38,378 bases of DNA from Desulfobulbaceae bacterium. Its GTDB lineage: Bacteria > Desulfobacterota > Desulfobulbia > Desulfobulbales > Desulfocapsaceae. Where the stretch lies: contig JAAELB010000864.1 of assembly GCA_024227155.1 (NCBI GenBank), positions 1-38,378 on the forward strand, written 5' to 3'. Numbering within the stretch: position 1 is the stretch's first letter; each line of letters opens with the position of its first letter. A program made the translations under genes and the position numbers. Of the stretch, positions 15,787 to 23,798 are shown piece after piece. The notes under the pieces were generated by a model. It worked only from the letters and a program-made list of their open reading frames with translations, did no database searches and was not told the DNA's origin.

Positions 15787-18291
15787 ATGGGTGAAAAAAA
15801 GCGTATAGACCGAATTCTTGATGTTATCCAGGAGACCGTGCAGAGCGAAGTTGCGGCCCTTCTTGGTTCTGAATTTACCCTGCTGGATAGCAGTAAGGAG
15901 CTACTTGGAAAAGAGGGCGTGTTTGGCAACCTGATAGGCAAGCAGGTGTGTGCCCAGATGGATATTACGGGTGAAGTGAGCGGGGTCGGGGGGTTGTTTA
16001 TCGGCATAAAAGATGCCATTCGTCTCGGTGGCACCCTGATCATGCTTCCTGCTTCTGAGCTTGAGGAGTTCATTGGACGTGAAGAATATAGTGAAGAAAT
16101 TGAGGATTCCTATGGAGAAATAGCAAACATTATTGCGGGTGCATTTACTAAGGAATTCGAAGAAATGTACCCAAAGGCCTGTCGTTTCGTGAGAAAGGAG
16201 CAGGCTCTTGTTTCTCCAGCCAAAGGTGACGATGACAATGAAAAGCCATTGGAAGATCAGGTCTACTATGTCGTCTCTTATAAAATGGCTCTGGATGCTC
16301 AGGAGTTGGGGAGCCTGGCTATGCTTCTCCCGGCGGAAGCCTTTAGTCTAAATATAACGGAGGTCGCATCTGAAACAGTTCAAGATACTCCCCCAGAGCC
16401 AGAAGCTGTAAAAAAACCAGAAATACCTGAGGAATCGGCAGCAGATACGCAAACTGTAGCCGAACCTGTGGATCCCCCCCAAACCGCAGACGAAGAAATG
16501 GCGCCTCAATTCAATTACGCAAAACATAAAAAACGAGTTGATAAACTCCTTAAAGAATGTCAGGGAAGGCTGCAAGATGAAATTGGAGGGTTGCTTGGTA
16601 CCGAAGTGACACTGACTGATCTGGAAAATGATTTCATGGACAAGGATGAGTTCTTCAGTGATCATACCCAGGGACGTCAAGTTGTTACAGATATGGAGAT
16701 TGTCGGTGATCTGGAGGGCAAAAGTTATTTTGTCGCGTCTTTAAAAGATGCTATTCATCTTGGTGGGGTGTTGATTATGTTGCCTCCCAATGAATTGGAT
16801 CTTGTAGTTGAAGAGCAGGAATTTGGCGAGGATGTTAAGGATGCGTATGGTGAAATAGCCAATATCGCCTCAGGGGTTTATACCGCGATATTTGAAGAGA
16901 ACTATTTACGAAAACTCCGCTTTATTAGAAAGGAGCTTCATGAGATTCAGCCATTAGAAGTTGAAGCTGGATCTAATGAGCCTATTGTTGATCAGCGCTA
17001 TTATGTGAGCAGCTTCTCTTTGACCGTTGAGGGGAAACCGCTTGGAAGAGTTTATAAACTGTTTCCCGCTGAGCTGCTGCAACTTGGAGGCGTTGACGAA
17101 ACAGCAGATTCTGGGGAGACTGTGAAGCAGGAGTCAACACTGCTTAAGAGTCAAAAGAGGGTACAACCAGAAGCCGAGACTGTAGATAAAACTCCAACCA
17201 CCCAGGTGAGTAAACCAGATCTCGATGCAGAAAAACATAAGACGAAAGTTGATAAGCTGTTAAAAACTTGTCAGGAAAAAATGCAGGAGGAGGTAAGTGC
17301 ACTTTTAGGAACAGAAATTAAGCTCAATAATATTGAAAACTCTGTAGTAACCAAGGAGGAGTTCTTTTACGAAAAAGTCTCTTCAAAACAAGTCATCGCT
17401 AATATGGATGTTGTTGGCGAGGTGGAAGGAAGTAGCTATCTGTCTGTTGATCTTCGAGACGCAGTTCGAATTGGTGGCGTGTTGATAATGCTGCCCACCT
17501 CTGAACTTGAATCCGTTGTAACAAATGAAGAATTTGGCGATGATGCTAGTGATGCGTACGGCGAAATTGCAAATATCATAGCAGGTGTTTATACTGCTGT
17601 ATTTGAAGAACAATATTCAAAACAGCTTCGTTTTATAAAAAAAGATCTGTTGCAGGTAGCGCCAATGAAGGTTGATATTGGCTCTGAGGAACCGTTTGCA
17701 GATCAGTATTATTACCTCAGTACAATGCAGCTAGTGATAGAAGGTAATGAGCTTGGGAAGGTTAATTATCTACTGCCCCTAGATGTCATTCAGTTACAGG
17801 GATTGGTTAGTGCTAGTGCTGAAGAACTCGATTCCCCCGGGGATCAGAAACCGGTCAGCCAGGCTCATCAGGAACAAACCAGTTTCGCAACACAGGATAC
17901 GGATTCACTACCCGCTACCGAGCGCAGTTCTCTTGATATTTTGCTTGTAGGGGATGATGAGCTGGAGGCAACTAAAATAAATGCAGCATTAACCAGTCAG
18001 GGATATTCAGTTAAAGCACTTTCTTTTAAAGATAACCTGCACAATTATATGCCTGGTGAATTGAAAGCGGTTTATCTTGTTATGCGTGACGTTAATGAGC
18101 AGGCGTTTGGTACCGCTATTAAAATAAGCAGTACATGTTCTTTGCCTATTGTTGCAGCTGGTCCTGGTTGGACGAGATCAAAAGTTATAAAAGCTGTTAA
18201 ATATGGTATTACCGATATCCTTCTAACCCCAGCCTCAGAAGTGGATATAAAGGAAAACGTCAGTAATAATCTGTTAAAACTTGCCGCCTGA
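15787..18291 (+). CDS. Triple CheC/CheX-like domain protein with degenerate C-terminal receiver
   Basis: Three homologous units start at about residues 3, 245 and 480. Each has a helical opening (KRVDKLL-type), an LLGTEV strand, a GGVLIMLPxxEL segment and the phosphatase motif D-x3-E-x2-N: DSYGEIAN near 107, DAYGEIAN near 352 and DAYGEIAN near 589. Proline/glutamate-rich linkers join them. From about residue 714 a receiver-like fold begins (DILLVGDDELEATK). It keeps an acidic pair and an Asp in MRDVNEQ, but Thr-Pro replaces the conserved Lys-Pro (ILLTPAS). The GGxLIMLP segment also recalls CheC/FliY. A CheY-P phosphatase or phosphate-sink role is inferred from motif and neighbours. The ATG has no SD, and no alternative start is near. 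Confidence 0.85.
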   Translation: MGEKKRIDRILDVIQETVQSEVAALLGSEFTLLDSSKELLGKEGVFGNLIGKQVCAQMDITGEVSGVGGLFIGIKDAIRLGGTLIMLPASELEEFIGREEYSEEIEDSYGEIANIIAGAFTKEFEEMYPKACRFVRKEQALVSPAKGDDDNEKPLEDQVYYVVSYKMALDAQELGSLAMLLPAEAFSLNITEVASETVQDTPPEPEAVKKPEIPEESAADTQTVAEPVDPPQTADEEMAPQFNYAKHKKRVDKLLKECQGRLQDEIGGLLGTEVTLTDLENDFMDKDEFFSDHTQGRQVVTDMEIVGDLEGKSYFVASLKDAIHLGGVLIMLPPNELDLVVEEQEFGEDVKDAYGEIANIASGVYTAIFEENYLRKLRFIRKELHEIQPLEVEAGSNEPIVDQRYYVSSFSLTVEGKPLGRVYKLFPAELLQLGGVDETADSGETVKQESTLLKSQKRVQPEAETVDKTPTTQVSKPDLDAEKHKTKVDKLLKTCQEKMQEEVSALLGTEIKLNNIENSVVTKEEFFYEKVSSKQVIANMDVVGEVEGSSYLSVDLRDAVRIGGVLIMLPTSELESVVTNEEFGDDASDAYGEIANIIAGVYTAVFEEQYSKQLRFIKKDLLQVAPMKVDIGSEEPFADQYYYLSTMQLVIEGNELGKVNYLLPLDVIQLQGLVSASAEELDSPGDQKPVSQAHQEQTSFATQDTDSLPATERSSLDILLVGDDELEATKINAALTSQGYSVKALSFKDNLHNYMPGELKAVYLVMRDVNEQAFGTAIKISSTCSLPIVAAGPGWTRSKVIKAVKYGITDILLTPASEVDIKENVSNNLLKLAA

Positions 18292-18335
18292 TTCCTGCCG
18301 ATACAGTTAGTAAATTATTTCCCCCATAACAAAAG

Positions 18336-19823
18336 CTATTTTTCCCACAACCCATCGATCGATTTTTTTTTGATTTTTTCGAGTAGTGTTGTTCTCTTCA
18401 GGTTGAGCAGTTTGGCAGCCTCTTTTTTATTACCTTCTGTTTGTCTAAGCGCTTGTACGATAAGTTGAGTCTCAAAGTCGTTGATTAATTCATTAAAATC
18501 AACTTGACCGGCTTCCCAAGGCGCAGTTTCAGTTAAAGGATTGACAGCAGGAACCGCTTGACAGTTGCCAATTTCTGTTTGACTCTGTCCTTCGCTGGTA
18601 GGATTAGATTCTATCGAAGTATATCCTTCAGGAATCTCCACATTATGAAACTTTTCAGGAAGGTCGGTGAGTTTTACCTCCAGGCCACTGTAAAGAATTG
18701 TCATGTGTTGAATGAGATTTTCAAGTTCCCGCACATTTCCCCGCCAATCGTAATTTGCTACAGCAGCCATGGCTTCCCAGGAAAATGAAAATCGTTTTCT
18801 ATCACGTTTTTCAGCATATTTTTCAAAGAACGAATCAACTAAAAAAGGAATATCTTCAATGCGCTCTCTTAGCGGCGGAATTTTTAAGGGGATGACGCTG
18901 AGTCTGTAGTAAAGATCTTCTCTGAATGTACCTTCACTCACCAGTTGTTCAAGATCGCAGTGGGTAGCTGCTAATATACGGGTGTTTACTGGAATAGCTT
19001 GTAATGCACCAACCGGTTCGAATTCCTTTTCCTGGATAACCCGCAGCAGTTTTGCCTGGAGGGATGATTTCATGTCTCCGATTTCATCGAGAAACAGAGT
19101 TCCTCTGTCAGCATACTGGATCCTGCCGGGTTTATTGGTGGTAGCCCCTGTAAAAGCACCTTTGGTATAGCCAAAAAGTTCACTTTCCAGGAGATCGTCG
19201 GGAATTGCTGCACAATTTACCGGAACAAAGTTGCTTTCTGAGCGTTCACTTTGAGCATGAATAGCCTTGGCTACCATTTCTTTCCCAGTACCGGATTCTC
19301 CACGAATAAGCACAGTAGAAAGACCATCATCGGCCACCTTTGTTATGAGATCAAAAAGGTGGCGCATTGAGGTAGAGTTCCCTATCATTTTGTGGAATGG
19401 TGGGAGCTGTTTCGCCTGGGTACGAGGGGGAGCAGGTGGCTCTTTAGGCAGTGTATCGTACGCACGCCTGATTGCGATGGCTGTCTCTATGGGTTCAAGT
19501 GGCTTGTGGATGAAGTAAAATAAATCAAGTTCCAGGATTTGCTTAATTTGCTGCGGTTGGCCCTCAGGAATAATTGGCAGGATAAAGGTCTTGGGGTGCT
19601 CTTCTTTCAAAGATTTGATCAATGCAATACATTCATTTTCAATTGAAAATTCAAGGTCTATAACCAGTATCTGAGGGGATTGTTTTTCCAGTGAATCCAA
19701 GAGCTCCTGCTCTGAGAAGACGTTTTCAAATTCACATTTGAATTGCAGGTCAAGGTCCGAGGAAAATGAAGGCAATCCAAGGGGTTCCTTATCTGCAATT
19801 ACTATTCTGGTTGGTGACGGCAT
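18336..19823 (-). CDS. Sigma-54-dependent activator, FleQ/FlrA-like
   Basis: An enhancer-binding protein of 495 residues that would drive sigma-54 promoters. Residues 1-125 are receiver-like with D56 (LVIDLEF) and K107 (IHKPLE), but only one acidic residue (D11) replaces the usual acidic pair, so phosphorylation may be lost. The AAA+ domain has Walker A GESGTGKE at 175-182, the sigma-54-contacting GAFTGA at 222-227 and Walker B in GTLFLDEIGD. A Fis-type helix-turn-helix (NKKEAAKLLNLKRTTLLEKI) is close to that of FleQ/FlrA. Its location between chemotaxis and flagellar genes supports a master flagellar regulator. NtrC-like alternatives remain possible. It converges on the triple-CheX gene with only 44 bases between them. 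Confidence 0.85.
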   Translation of the reverse strand: MPSPTRIVIADKEPLGLPSFSSDLDLQFKCEFENVFSEQELLDSLEKQSPQILVIDLEFSIENECIALIKSLKEEHPKTFILPIIPEGQPQQIKQILELDLFYFIHKPLEPIETAIAIRRAYDTLPKEPPAPPRTQAKQLPPFHKMIGNSTSMRHLFDLITKVADDGLSTVLIRGESGTGKEMVAKAIHAQSERSESNFVPVNCAAIPDDLLESELFGYTKGAFTGATTNKPGRIQYADRGTLFLDEIGDMKSSLQAKLLRVIQEKEFEPVGALQAIPVNTRILAATHCDLEQLVSEGTFREDLYYRLSVIPLKIPPLRERIEDIPFLVDSFFEKYAEKRDRKRFSFSWEAMAAVANYDWRGNVRELENLIQHMTILYSGLEVKLTDLPEKFHNVEIPEGYTSIESNPTSEGQSQTEIGNCQAVPAVNPLTETAPWEAGQVDFNELINDFETQLIVQALRQTEGNKKEAAKLLNLKRTTLLEKIKKKSIDGLWEK

Positions 19824-19889
19824 GAGCTGTTTCTGAGCAAAAATATAGAATTAAAATGTAAGTTCTGCTTTCTTATATGGAAATGGATA

Positions 19890-20366
19890 TCACATCAGAT
19901 CGGCGAGTTTGCTTGAGGTTCTCCTCATATTAAGACTGAGCAGTCGTGCTACCTGTTTGATCACCTTTATTCCAAGTGGCGGGTATTTTTCAGCTAAAAT
20001 ATCAAAGCCCTTGTCGGTAAGTGTAACCATGGTTGTAGGTTTACGTGCTACAACTGTGGCTGATCTAGGAGATTTGTCGATGAGAGCCATTTCTCCAATA
20101 GAGCTGCCTTTGGTGAGCCGTGCGAGGGGAATGTTTTCCCCTGAGTCAGCTTTCTTTTGAACTTCGAGAATGCCAGAAACCACAAATCCCAAAAAAGTTC
20201 CCTGATCGCCTTCAATAAATAAATATTCTCCCTGGTCTAAATGGAGATAACTCATATGTTTAGAAAGTACTAAAAGCTCCTCGACATTGAAGGAAGAAAA
20301 AATTGGCAAATTTATGAGAAAAGATCGAGTCTCTTCTTCTGTTTCACTGACTTGTTGAGGTGACAT
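19890..20366 (-). CDS. Cyclic-nucleotide-binding (CAP_ED) domain protein without DNA-binding domain
   Basis: A single 158-residue cNMP-binding beta-roll, with LDQGEYLFIEGDQGTFLGFV and the phosphate-binding-cassette-like GSSIGEMALIDKSPRSATVV around residues 88-107. That stretch keeps the G-E-x-A-L and R-S-A-T pattern typical of CAP_ED domains. There is no C-terminal helix-turn-helix, so it is not a CRP/FNR regulator on its own and may act through a partner. It lies 66 bases upstream of the sigma-54 activator on the same strand, probably as one operon, and could give that activator a nucleotide input. The ATG has no clear SD. Confidence 0.85.
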   Translation of the reverse strand: MSPQQVSETEEETRSFLINLPIFSSFNVEELLVLSKHMSYLHLDQGEYLFIEGDQGTFLGFVVSGILEVQKKADSGENIPLARLTKGSSIGEMALIDKSPRSATVVARKPTTMVTLTDKGFDILAEKYPPLGIKVIKQVARLLSLNMRRTSSKLADLM

Positions 20367-20444
20367 AGTACCGCTTAGTTTTGGTCAAAAATAGACGTCT
20401 TTTGTAGGGAACAGCTTGGTAAAAGTCTATTTATTCTTTTCGAT

Positions 20445-20545
20445 TTAGTACCTTATAAATTATTTTCTGCGTTTTTGTGGCAGAAAATAATTTGGTGAAG
20501 GTACTTATCCAAGCATTTCAAAAAGTTCCGATTTATTCGGGTTAG
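20445..20545 (-). repeat. Dispersed palindromic repeat, copy E
   Basis: On the plus strand it runs from TTAGTACCTTA to GTTCCGATTTATTCGGGTTAG. The inner hairpin is perfect over 14 bases: AAATTATTTTCTGC at 20457-20470 and GCAGAAAATAATTT at 20480-20493. The remaining sequence of the 372-base gap before the nuclease gene is very AT-rich and shows no further gene. Confidence 0.9.
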
Positions 20546-20738
20546 CTTATCATATTGAAAACAGTAAAAACAATAGTGTTTTCTTTATATGGTTTTCAAG
20601 TAAAAAATAGTTTATTCATTGTAATCGGAGTTTTAGATGCAGACAATCAAATACATGGGTTTATAAAAAAAAGAAGCTCGGAATTGAGAAAAAAATGTGC
20701 AAATTTTTAATCTGTTAAATAGTAATAAACGGTAAAAT

Positions 20739-21239
20739 GTGAGAAAAACTATTGTTTTTATAATGTATTTATTATCCTTACTATTGTGCAATATTGCCAT
20801 TGCTGATCAGTTTAGAGCAAAGGTGATCAAAATAATTGATGGTGATTCTCTAGTGGTTGTCACTGGAGGTGAAGAAAAAGAAATACGCCTTTACGGTATT
20901 GATTGTCCTGAGTTTGATCAACCCTATTCCAAAAAAGCTAAACGATTTGTTGAAAAACAAATTTTGGGTCGAACATTAGAGGTTACAGCAATAGCCACTG
21001 ACAGATACAATCGCCTCGTGGCTATTATTGATTTTAATAATAGCAGTATAAATCAACAATTGATCAAAAAGGGTCTTGCATGGGTGTACCCGAAATATTG
21101 CAGGAAAAAAATATGCAGGAGCTGGAGAATAACCGAAAAAAATGCTGTGAAAAATGAAATTAATATCTGGAGCAACGGGAATTCGGTCTCACCTTGGGTG
21201 TGGAAAAGAAAAAAACATCAACAAAGATTTTCCAACTAA
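20739..21239 (+). CDS. Exported thermonuclease-family (SNase-like) endonuclease
   Basis: A staphylococcal-nuclease-fold enzyme predicted to cut DNA and RNA with Ca2+ outside the cytoplasm. Residues 1-22 are a signal peptide (MRKTIVFIMYLLSLLLCNIA). The nuclease signature follows: VIKIIDGDSLVVV, IRLYGIDCPE, the catalytic-region RYNRLVAII and GLAWVYPKYC. The first codon is GTG at 20739; an ATG eight codons later (20763) is the alternative. The gene is richer in AT than its neighbours. Its TAA stop lies in the first bases (CTAACCCG) of palindromic repeat copy F, so the present C-terminus (QQRFSN) may be shaped by that insertion. The neighbours give no pathway. Confidence 0.85.
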   Translation: MRKTIVFIMYLLSLLLCNIAIADQFRAKVIKIIDGDSLVVVTGGEEKEIRLYGIDCPEFDQPYSKKAKRFVEKQILGRTLEVTAIATDRYNRLVAIIDFNNSSINQQLIKKGLAWVYPKYCRKKICRSWRITEKNAVKNEINIWSNGNSVSPWVWKRKKHQQRFSN

Positions 21240-21332
21240 CCCGACAAGTCGGAAACATTTTTAGCATCACTGGATAAGTGCCTTCACGAAATTCAATCAT
21301 AAAACACAAGAAATGAATTTCTAAGGCACTAA
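21236..21332 (+). repeat. Dispersed palindromic repeat, copy F
   Basis: It starts CTAACCCGACAAGTCGG and continues CACTGGATAAGTGCCTTCAC. The inner stem GAAATTCA pairs with the TGAATTTC before the end at AAGGCACTAA. The first bases supply the stop codon of the nuclease gene. Confidence 0.9.
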
Positions 21333-21361
21333 ATTATTTTTCTAATTTTGCGTGTGCAAGA

Positions 21362-21453
21362 TTTAGGTGACACTGTTTCTTGAAATAAGGTAAAGTTTAT
21401 TTCGGCCTTTTTAGTATGGGTCTTTTAGAAAGTTCCGATATATTCGGGGTAAG
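21362..21453 (-). repeat. Dispersed palindromic repeat, copy K (decayed)
   Basis: It contains GAAATAAGGTAAAGTTTATTTC, an inner hairpin, and ends GAAAGTTCCGATATATTCGGGG. It lies upstream of the pentapeptide gene, with the hairpin end towards it. The spurious upstream ATG at 21416 falls inside this copy. Confidence 0.55.
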
Positions 21454-21502
21454 TCGTTCAACCAAATCATTTTTTTATCAAAACCTCTATCTTCTTTGGA
21501 TT

Positions 21503-22693
21503 ATGAAAAAAAGTATTCTGTTTATGTCAACTGTGTTCGCAATTTCTGTAACTTCAAGTGGAGTAGCATTAGCAGGACCTAGTGTAACAGCTAAAGAAAA
21601 TTTAGAAATTTTATTAAAAAACAGGAGTTGTCGTGGCTGTGATCTTTCAGGGTTGAATCTCAACAGGATGGATTTAAGTGGTGCTGACCTTGAGGGTGCT
21701 GATCTTTCTCTTTCCAAGTTGTATCTCGCAAACCTTAGTGGTGCAAATCTTAGAAATGCTAAGTTGAATGGTGCAATGTTCGGTGGGGCTGATCTTGGAG
21801 AATGTGACCTTCGAGGTGCAGATCTTAGAGGGGCAGCTATAGAAGGTGCATATCTTGGAGGAGCTCAACTTACAGGAGAATTTGTAACGGCCAAGCCATA
21901 TGAGAGTATTGGTGTTGCTGAGGTTGAGAAGGAAATATATTTGGAAGACCAAACACAATCAAAGAAATCACCTGTGCAAAATGAGGTACAGCTTGGAGAA
22001 AGACGTGATTTCAGTGAAACACCTCCCTTGCTTGAAAAAATTGAAGAGGAACAGATCCAGGACAAACCTGTAGTTGAGAATAGTGTTCAAGAAAGTGTGC
22101 CTCCACCGAAAACAGTGCGCCCTCAACCCCCTGTTTCTAAAACAATAATACCAGTAAAAGCTGTAATGGTTGACGAAAGTTATAGCGAAAAAAACAAAAC
22201 TGGTGAGACTGCATTGGCAGAAGAAGTAGATCCTGTTAGTGAGGAGTTTGAAGAGGCGGCCAAAGCTGTTGATCAAGCCCCGATTTCAAAACCGGTTATT
22301 GCCCCTGTTATCACTGCTACAGCTGAAGAACTTGCCAGAGAAAAAGCTAAAAGAGATAATCTCAATAGGCTTCTTGACAGTAATAAGTGCTACGGGTGTG
22401 ATTTGTCTGGACTGGATTTGTCTGGTGAAAATCTGGATGGGGCGGATTTGGAAAAAGCTAATCTATCGAACTGTAACTTAGAAAAAACTGATCTTGAAGA
22501 CGCGAATCTTAAAGCTGCGAATTTAAGAGAGGCGAATCTTAAAAAAGCTGATCTTGAAGGGGCAGACTTTTATAAAGCCGATCTGAGTTATGCTGATTTG
22601 ACGGGGGCTAAACAGAAAAAAACAATGTTTGATGGGGCCTTTATTGAGGGTGCTATTGGCATAGTTACCAAGTCAATGGTACTTAAAAAATAA
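21503..22693 (+). CDS. Exported pentapeptide-repeat protein with two repeat blocks
   Basis: The protein has 396 residues from the ATG at 21503. I prefer this over the in-frame ATG at 21416 because it starts a clear signal peptide (MKKSILFMSTVFAISVTSSG, cleavage after ALA), while the extension is repeat-derived sequence. Two blocks of A(D/N)LxX pentapeptides fold as right-handed quadrilateral beta-helices: about residues 36-130 and 289-385. Each is introduced by a near-identical cap, RGCDLSGLNL and YGCDLSGLDL, after a Cys three residues before. An acidic, proline-rich linker of about 150 residues joins them. Function is unknown; it is probably a periplasmic scaffold. No SD is obvious. It converges on cheR. 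Confidence 0.85.
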   Translation: MKKSILFMSTVFAISVTSSGVALAGPSVTAKENLEILLKNRSCRGCDLSGLNLNRMDLSGADLEGADLSLSKLYLANLSGANLRNAKLNGAMFGGADLGECDLRGADLRGAAIEGAYLGGAQLTGEFVTAKPYESIGVAEVEKEIYLEDQTQSKKSPVQNEVQLGERRDFSETPPLLEKIEEEQIQDKPVVENSVQESVPPPKTVRPQPPVSKTIIPVKAVMVDESYSEKNKTGETALAEEVDPVSEEFEEAAKAVDQAPISKPVIAPVITATAEELAREKAKRDNLNRLLDSNKCYGCDLSGLDLSGENLDGADLEKANLSNCNLEKTDLEDANLKAANLREANLKKADLEGADFYKADLSYADLTGAKQKKTMFDGAFIEGAIGIVTKSMVLKK

Positions 22694-22735
22694 TTATATG
22701 ATTTATTTTCTTACTTGATTGTGGCTTGTTAAAAT

Positions 22736-22888
22736 GTAACCGTTCATCGCCCCCTTCAAAAGACTGCATAACCAGAGTCCGTAACCGTTCGTCCAGTGCT
22801 CCAGGTTCGTTCAAGCTGGTCTCCTGGCTATAGTTGGCTATGCCAGGAGGCCTGGTCGGACGAAAATGGGGTGCTGGTGAACGGTTAC
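22736..22888. repeat. Nested-hairpin element between pentapeptide gene and cheR
   Basis: GTAACCGTTC occurs at 22736-22745 and 22781-22790, and its reverse complement at 22879-22888. Inside, CGTCC (22790-22794) pairs with GGACG (22858-22862). GGTCTCCTGGC (about 22818-22828) pairs with GCCAGGAGGCC (22842-22852) over 11 positions with one G-T wobble. The element is more GC-rich than its surroundings. It could be a mobile palindrome, a bidirectional transcription stop or a structured RNA. No ORF is supported. Confidence 0.7.
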
Positions 22889-22921
22889 GTTAAAATTAAA
22901 ACAAGCTACAATCGGTGTTTG

Positions 22922-23755
22922 CTATTTTTTCTGATAAAAAATAGATCTCAAGTGCCTTTTAGGGACAAATCTTGGACAGACACCGGTTAGTGATTCTGTG
23001 GACCCAATAACGAGATAGCCGTCATCAACCAGACTATCCGCCAGTTTATTAAACAGCTTTTTGCGATCTGTCAACGTGAAGTAGATCGCTACGTTTCGAC
23101 AAAATATTATATCGAATTTGCCAAGAGATGTGAAAGGTTGCATGAGGTTAAGCTTCTTAAAAGAAACCATGGCTCGAAGTTCATCTTTAATTTTCCAGAA
23201 ATCACCGACAAGGCTGAAATATTTTTGTAGATATCTTTTCTCAAGCCCACGCTCTATTTCAAATCTGTTATATTTACCATAGCTGGCCTGGGTGATTGCC
23301 GCATCTGAGATGTCAGTGCCAAGCATGGTAAATACATGGTTTGGGTCGTTTTTTAGTAATTCTTTTATCACTATACCGATAGAATAAAGTTCCTGGCCCG
23401 TGGAAGACGCTGCACTCCATATTTTAATTCGCGTTTTTAATTGGCTTTGCGATGACCTAGCATCGATAAGTTCGGGAAGAATTTTGTGCTGCATCAACTC
23501 AAACGGGCCTTTATCTCTAAAGAAAAGTGTCTCATTTGTGGTTATTGCATCAATTATCTGCTTTTCAATTTTCTTACTCGGCTCTTGTTTAGCCTTAGTA
23601 TACATGTCTTGAAAAGTGGAAAAACCGTGGGCTTCAGCAATGGAACTGAGACGTGTTTCAAAGAGGTATGTTTTTGATTGATCAAGATATATCCCTGATA
23701 TTGTTTGGATATATTGAGACAAAAGTTTAAGTTCTGATGGGGTGATCTTAATCAT
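22922..23755 (-). CDS. cheR: Chemotaxis protein methyltransferase CheR
   Basis: CheR uses S-adenosylmethionine to methylate glutamates on chemoreceptors and sets adaptation together with CheB. At 277 residues it has the family size. An N-terminal helical CheR_N domain covers about residues 5-60. The SAM-binding Rossmann domain carries IWSAASSTGQELYSIGI, LGTDISDAAITQASYGKYNR and FDIIFCRNVAIYF, ending with GYLVIGSTESL. There is no C-terminal TPR or VWRW-tether extension. It is the last gene of the cheA-cheW-cheB-cheR run, 43 bases after cheB. Confidence 0.96.
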   Translation of the reverse strand: MIKITPSELKLLSQYIQTISGIYLDQSKTYLFETRLSSIAEAHGFSTFQDMYTKAKQEPSKKIEKQIIDAITTNETLFFRDKGPFELMQHKILPELIDARSSQSQLKTRIKIWSAASSTGQELYSIGIVIKELLKNDPNHVFTMLGTDISDAAITQASYGKYNRFEIERGLEKRYLQKYFSLVGDFWKIKDELRAMVSFKKLNLMQPFTSLGKFDIIFCRNVAIYFTLTDRKKLFNKLADSLVDDGYLVIGSTESLTGVCPRFVPKRHLRSIFYQKK

Positions 23756-23798
23756 ATTGAATCAATTCTCATATTCACGTAAGAGATGAAGGTCATTT

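Noticed and set aside
18278-18299. GCCGATAC with TTAAAACTT upstream, resembling a FliA promoter at the end of the triple-CheX gene
   Set aside because: The spacer does not fit (about 14 bases after the GTTT-like part), and no plus-strand gene follows.
21362-21453. Possible integron-like or phage attachment site at the cluster of repeats near the nuclease gene
   Set aside because: No integrase, no tRNA and no direct flanking duplication beyond the CTAA repeat end; the sequence is explained by decayed repeat copies.
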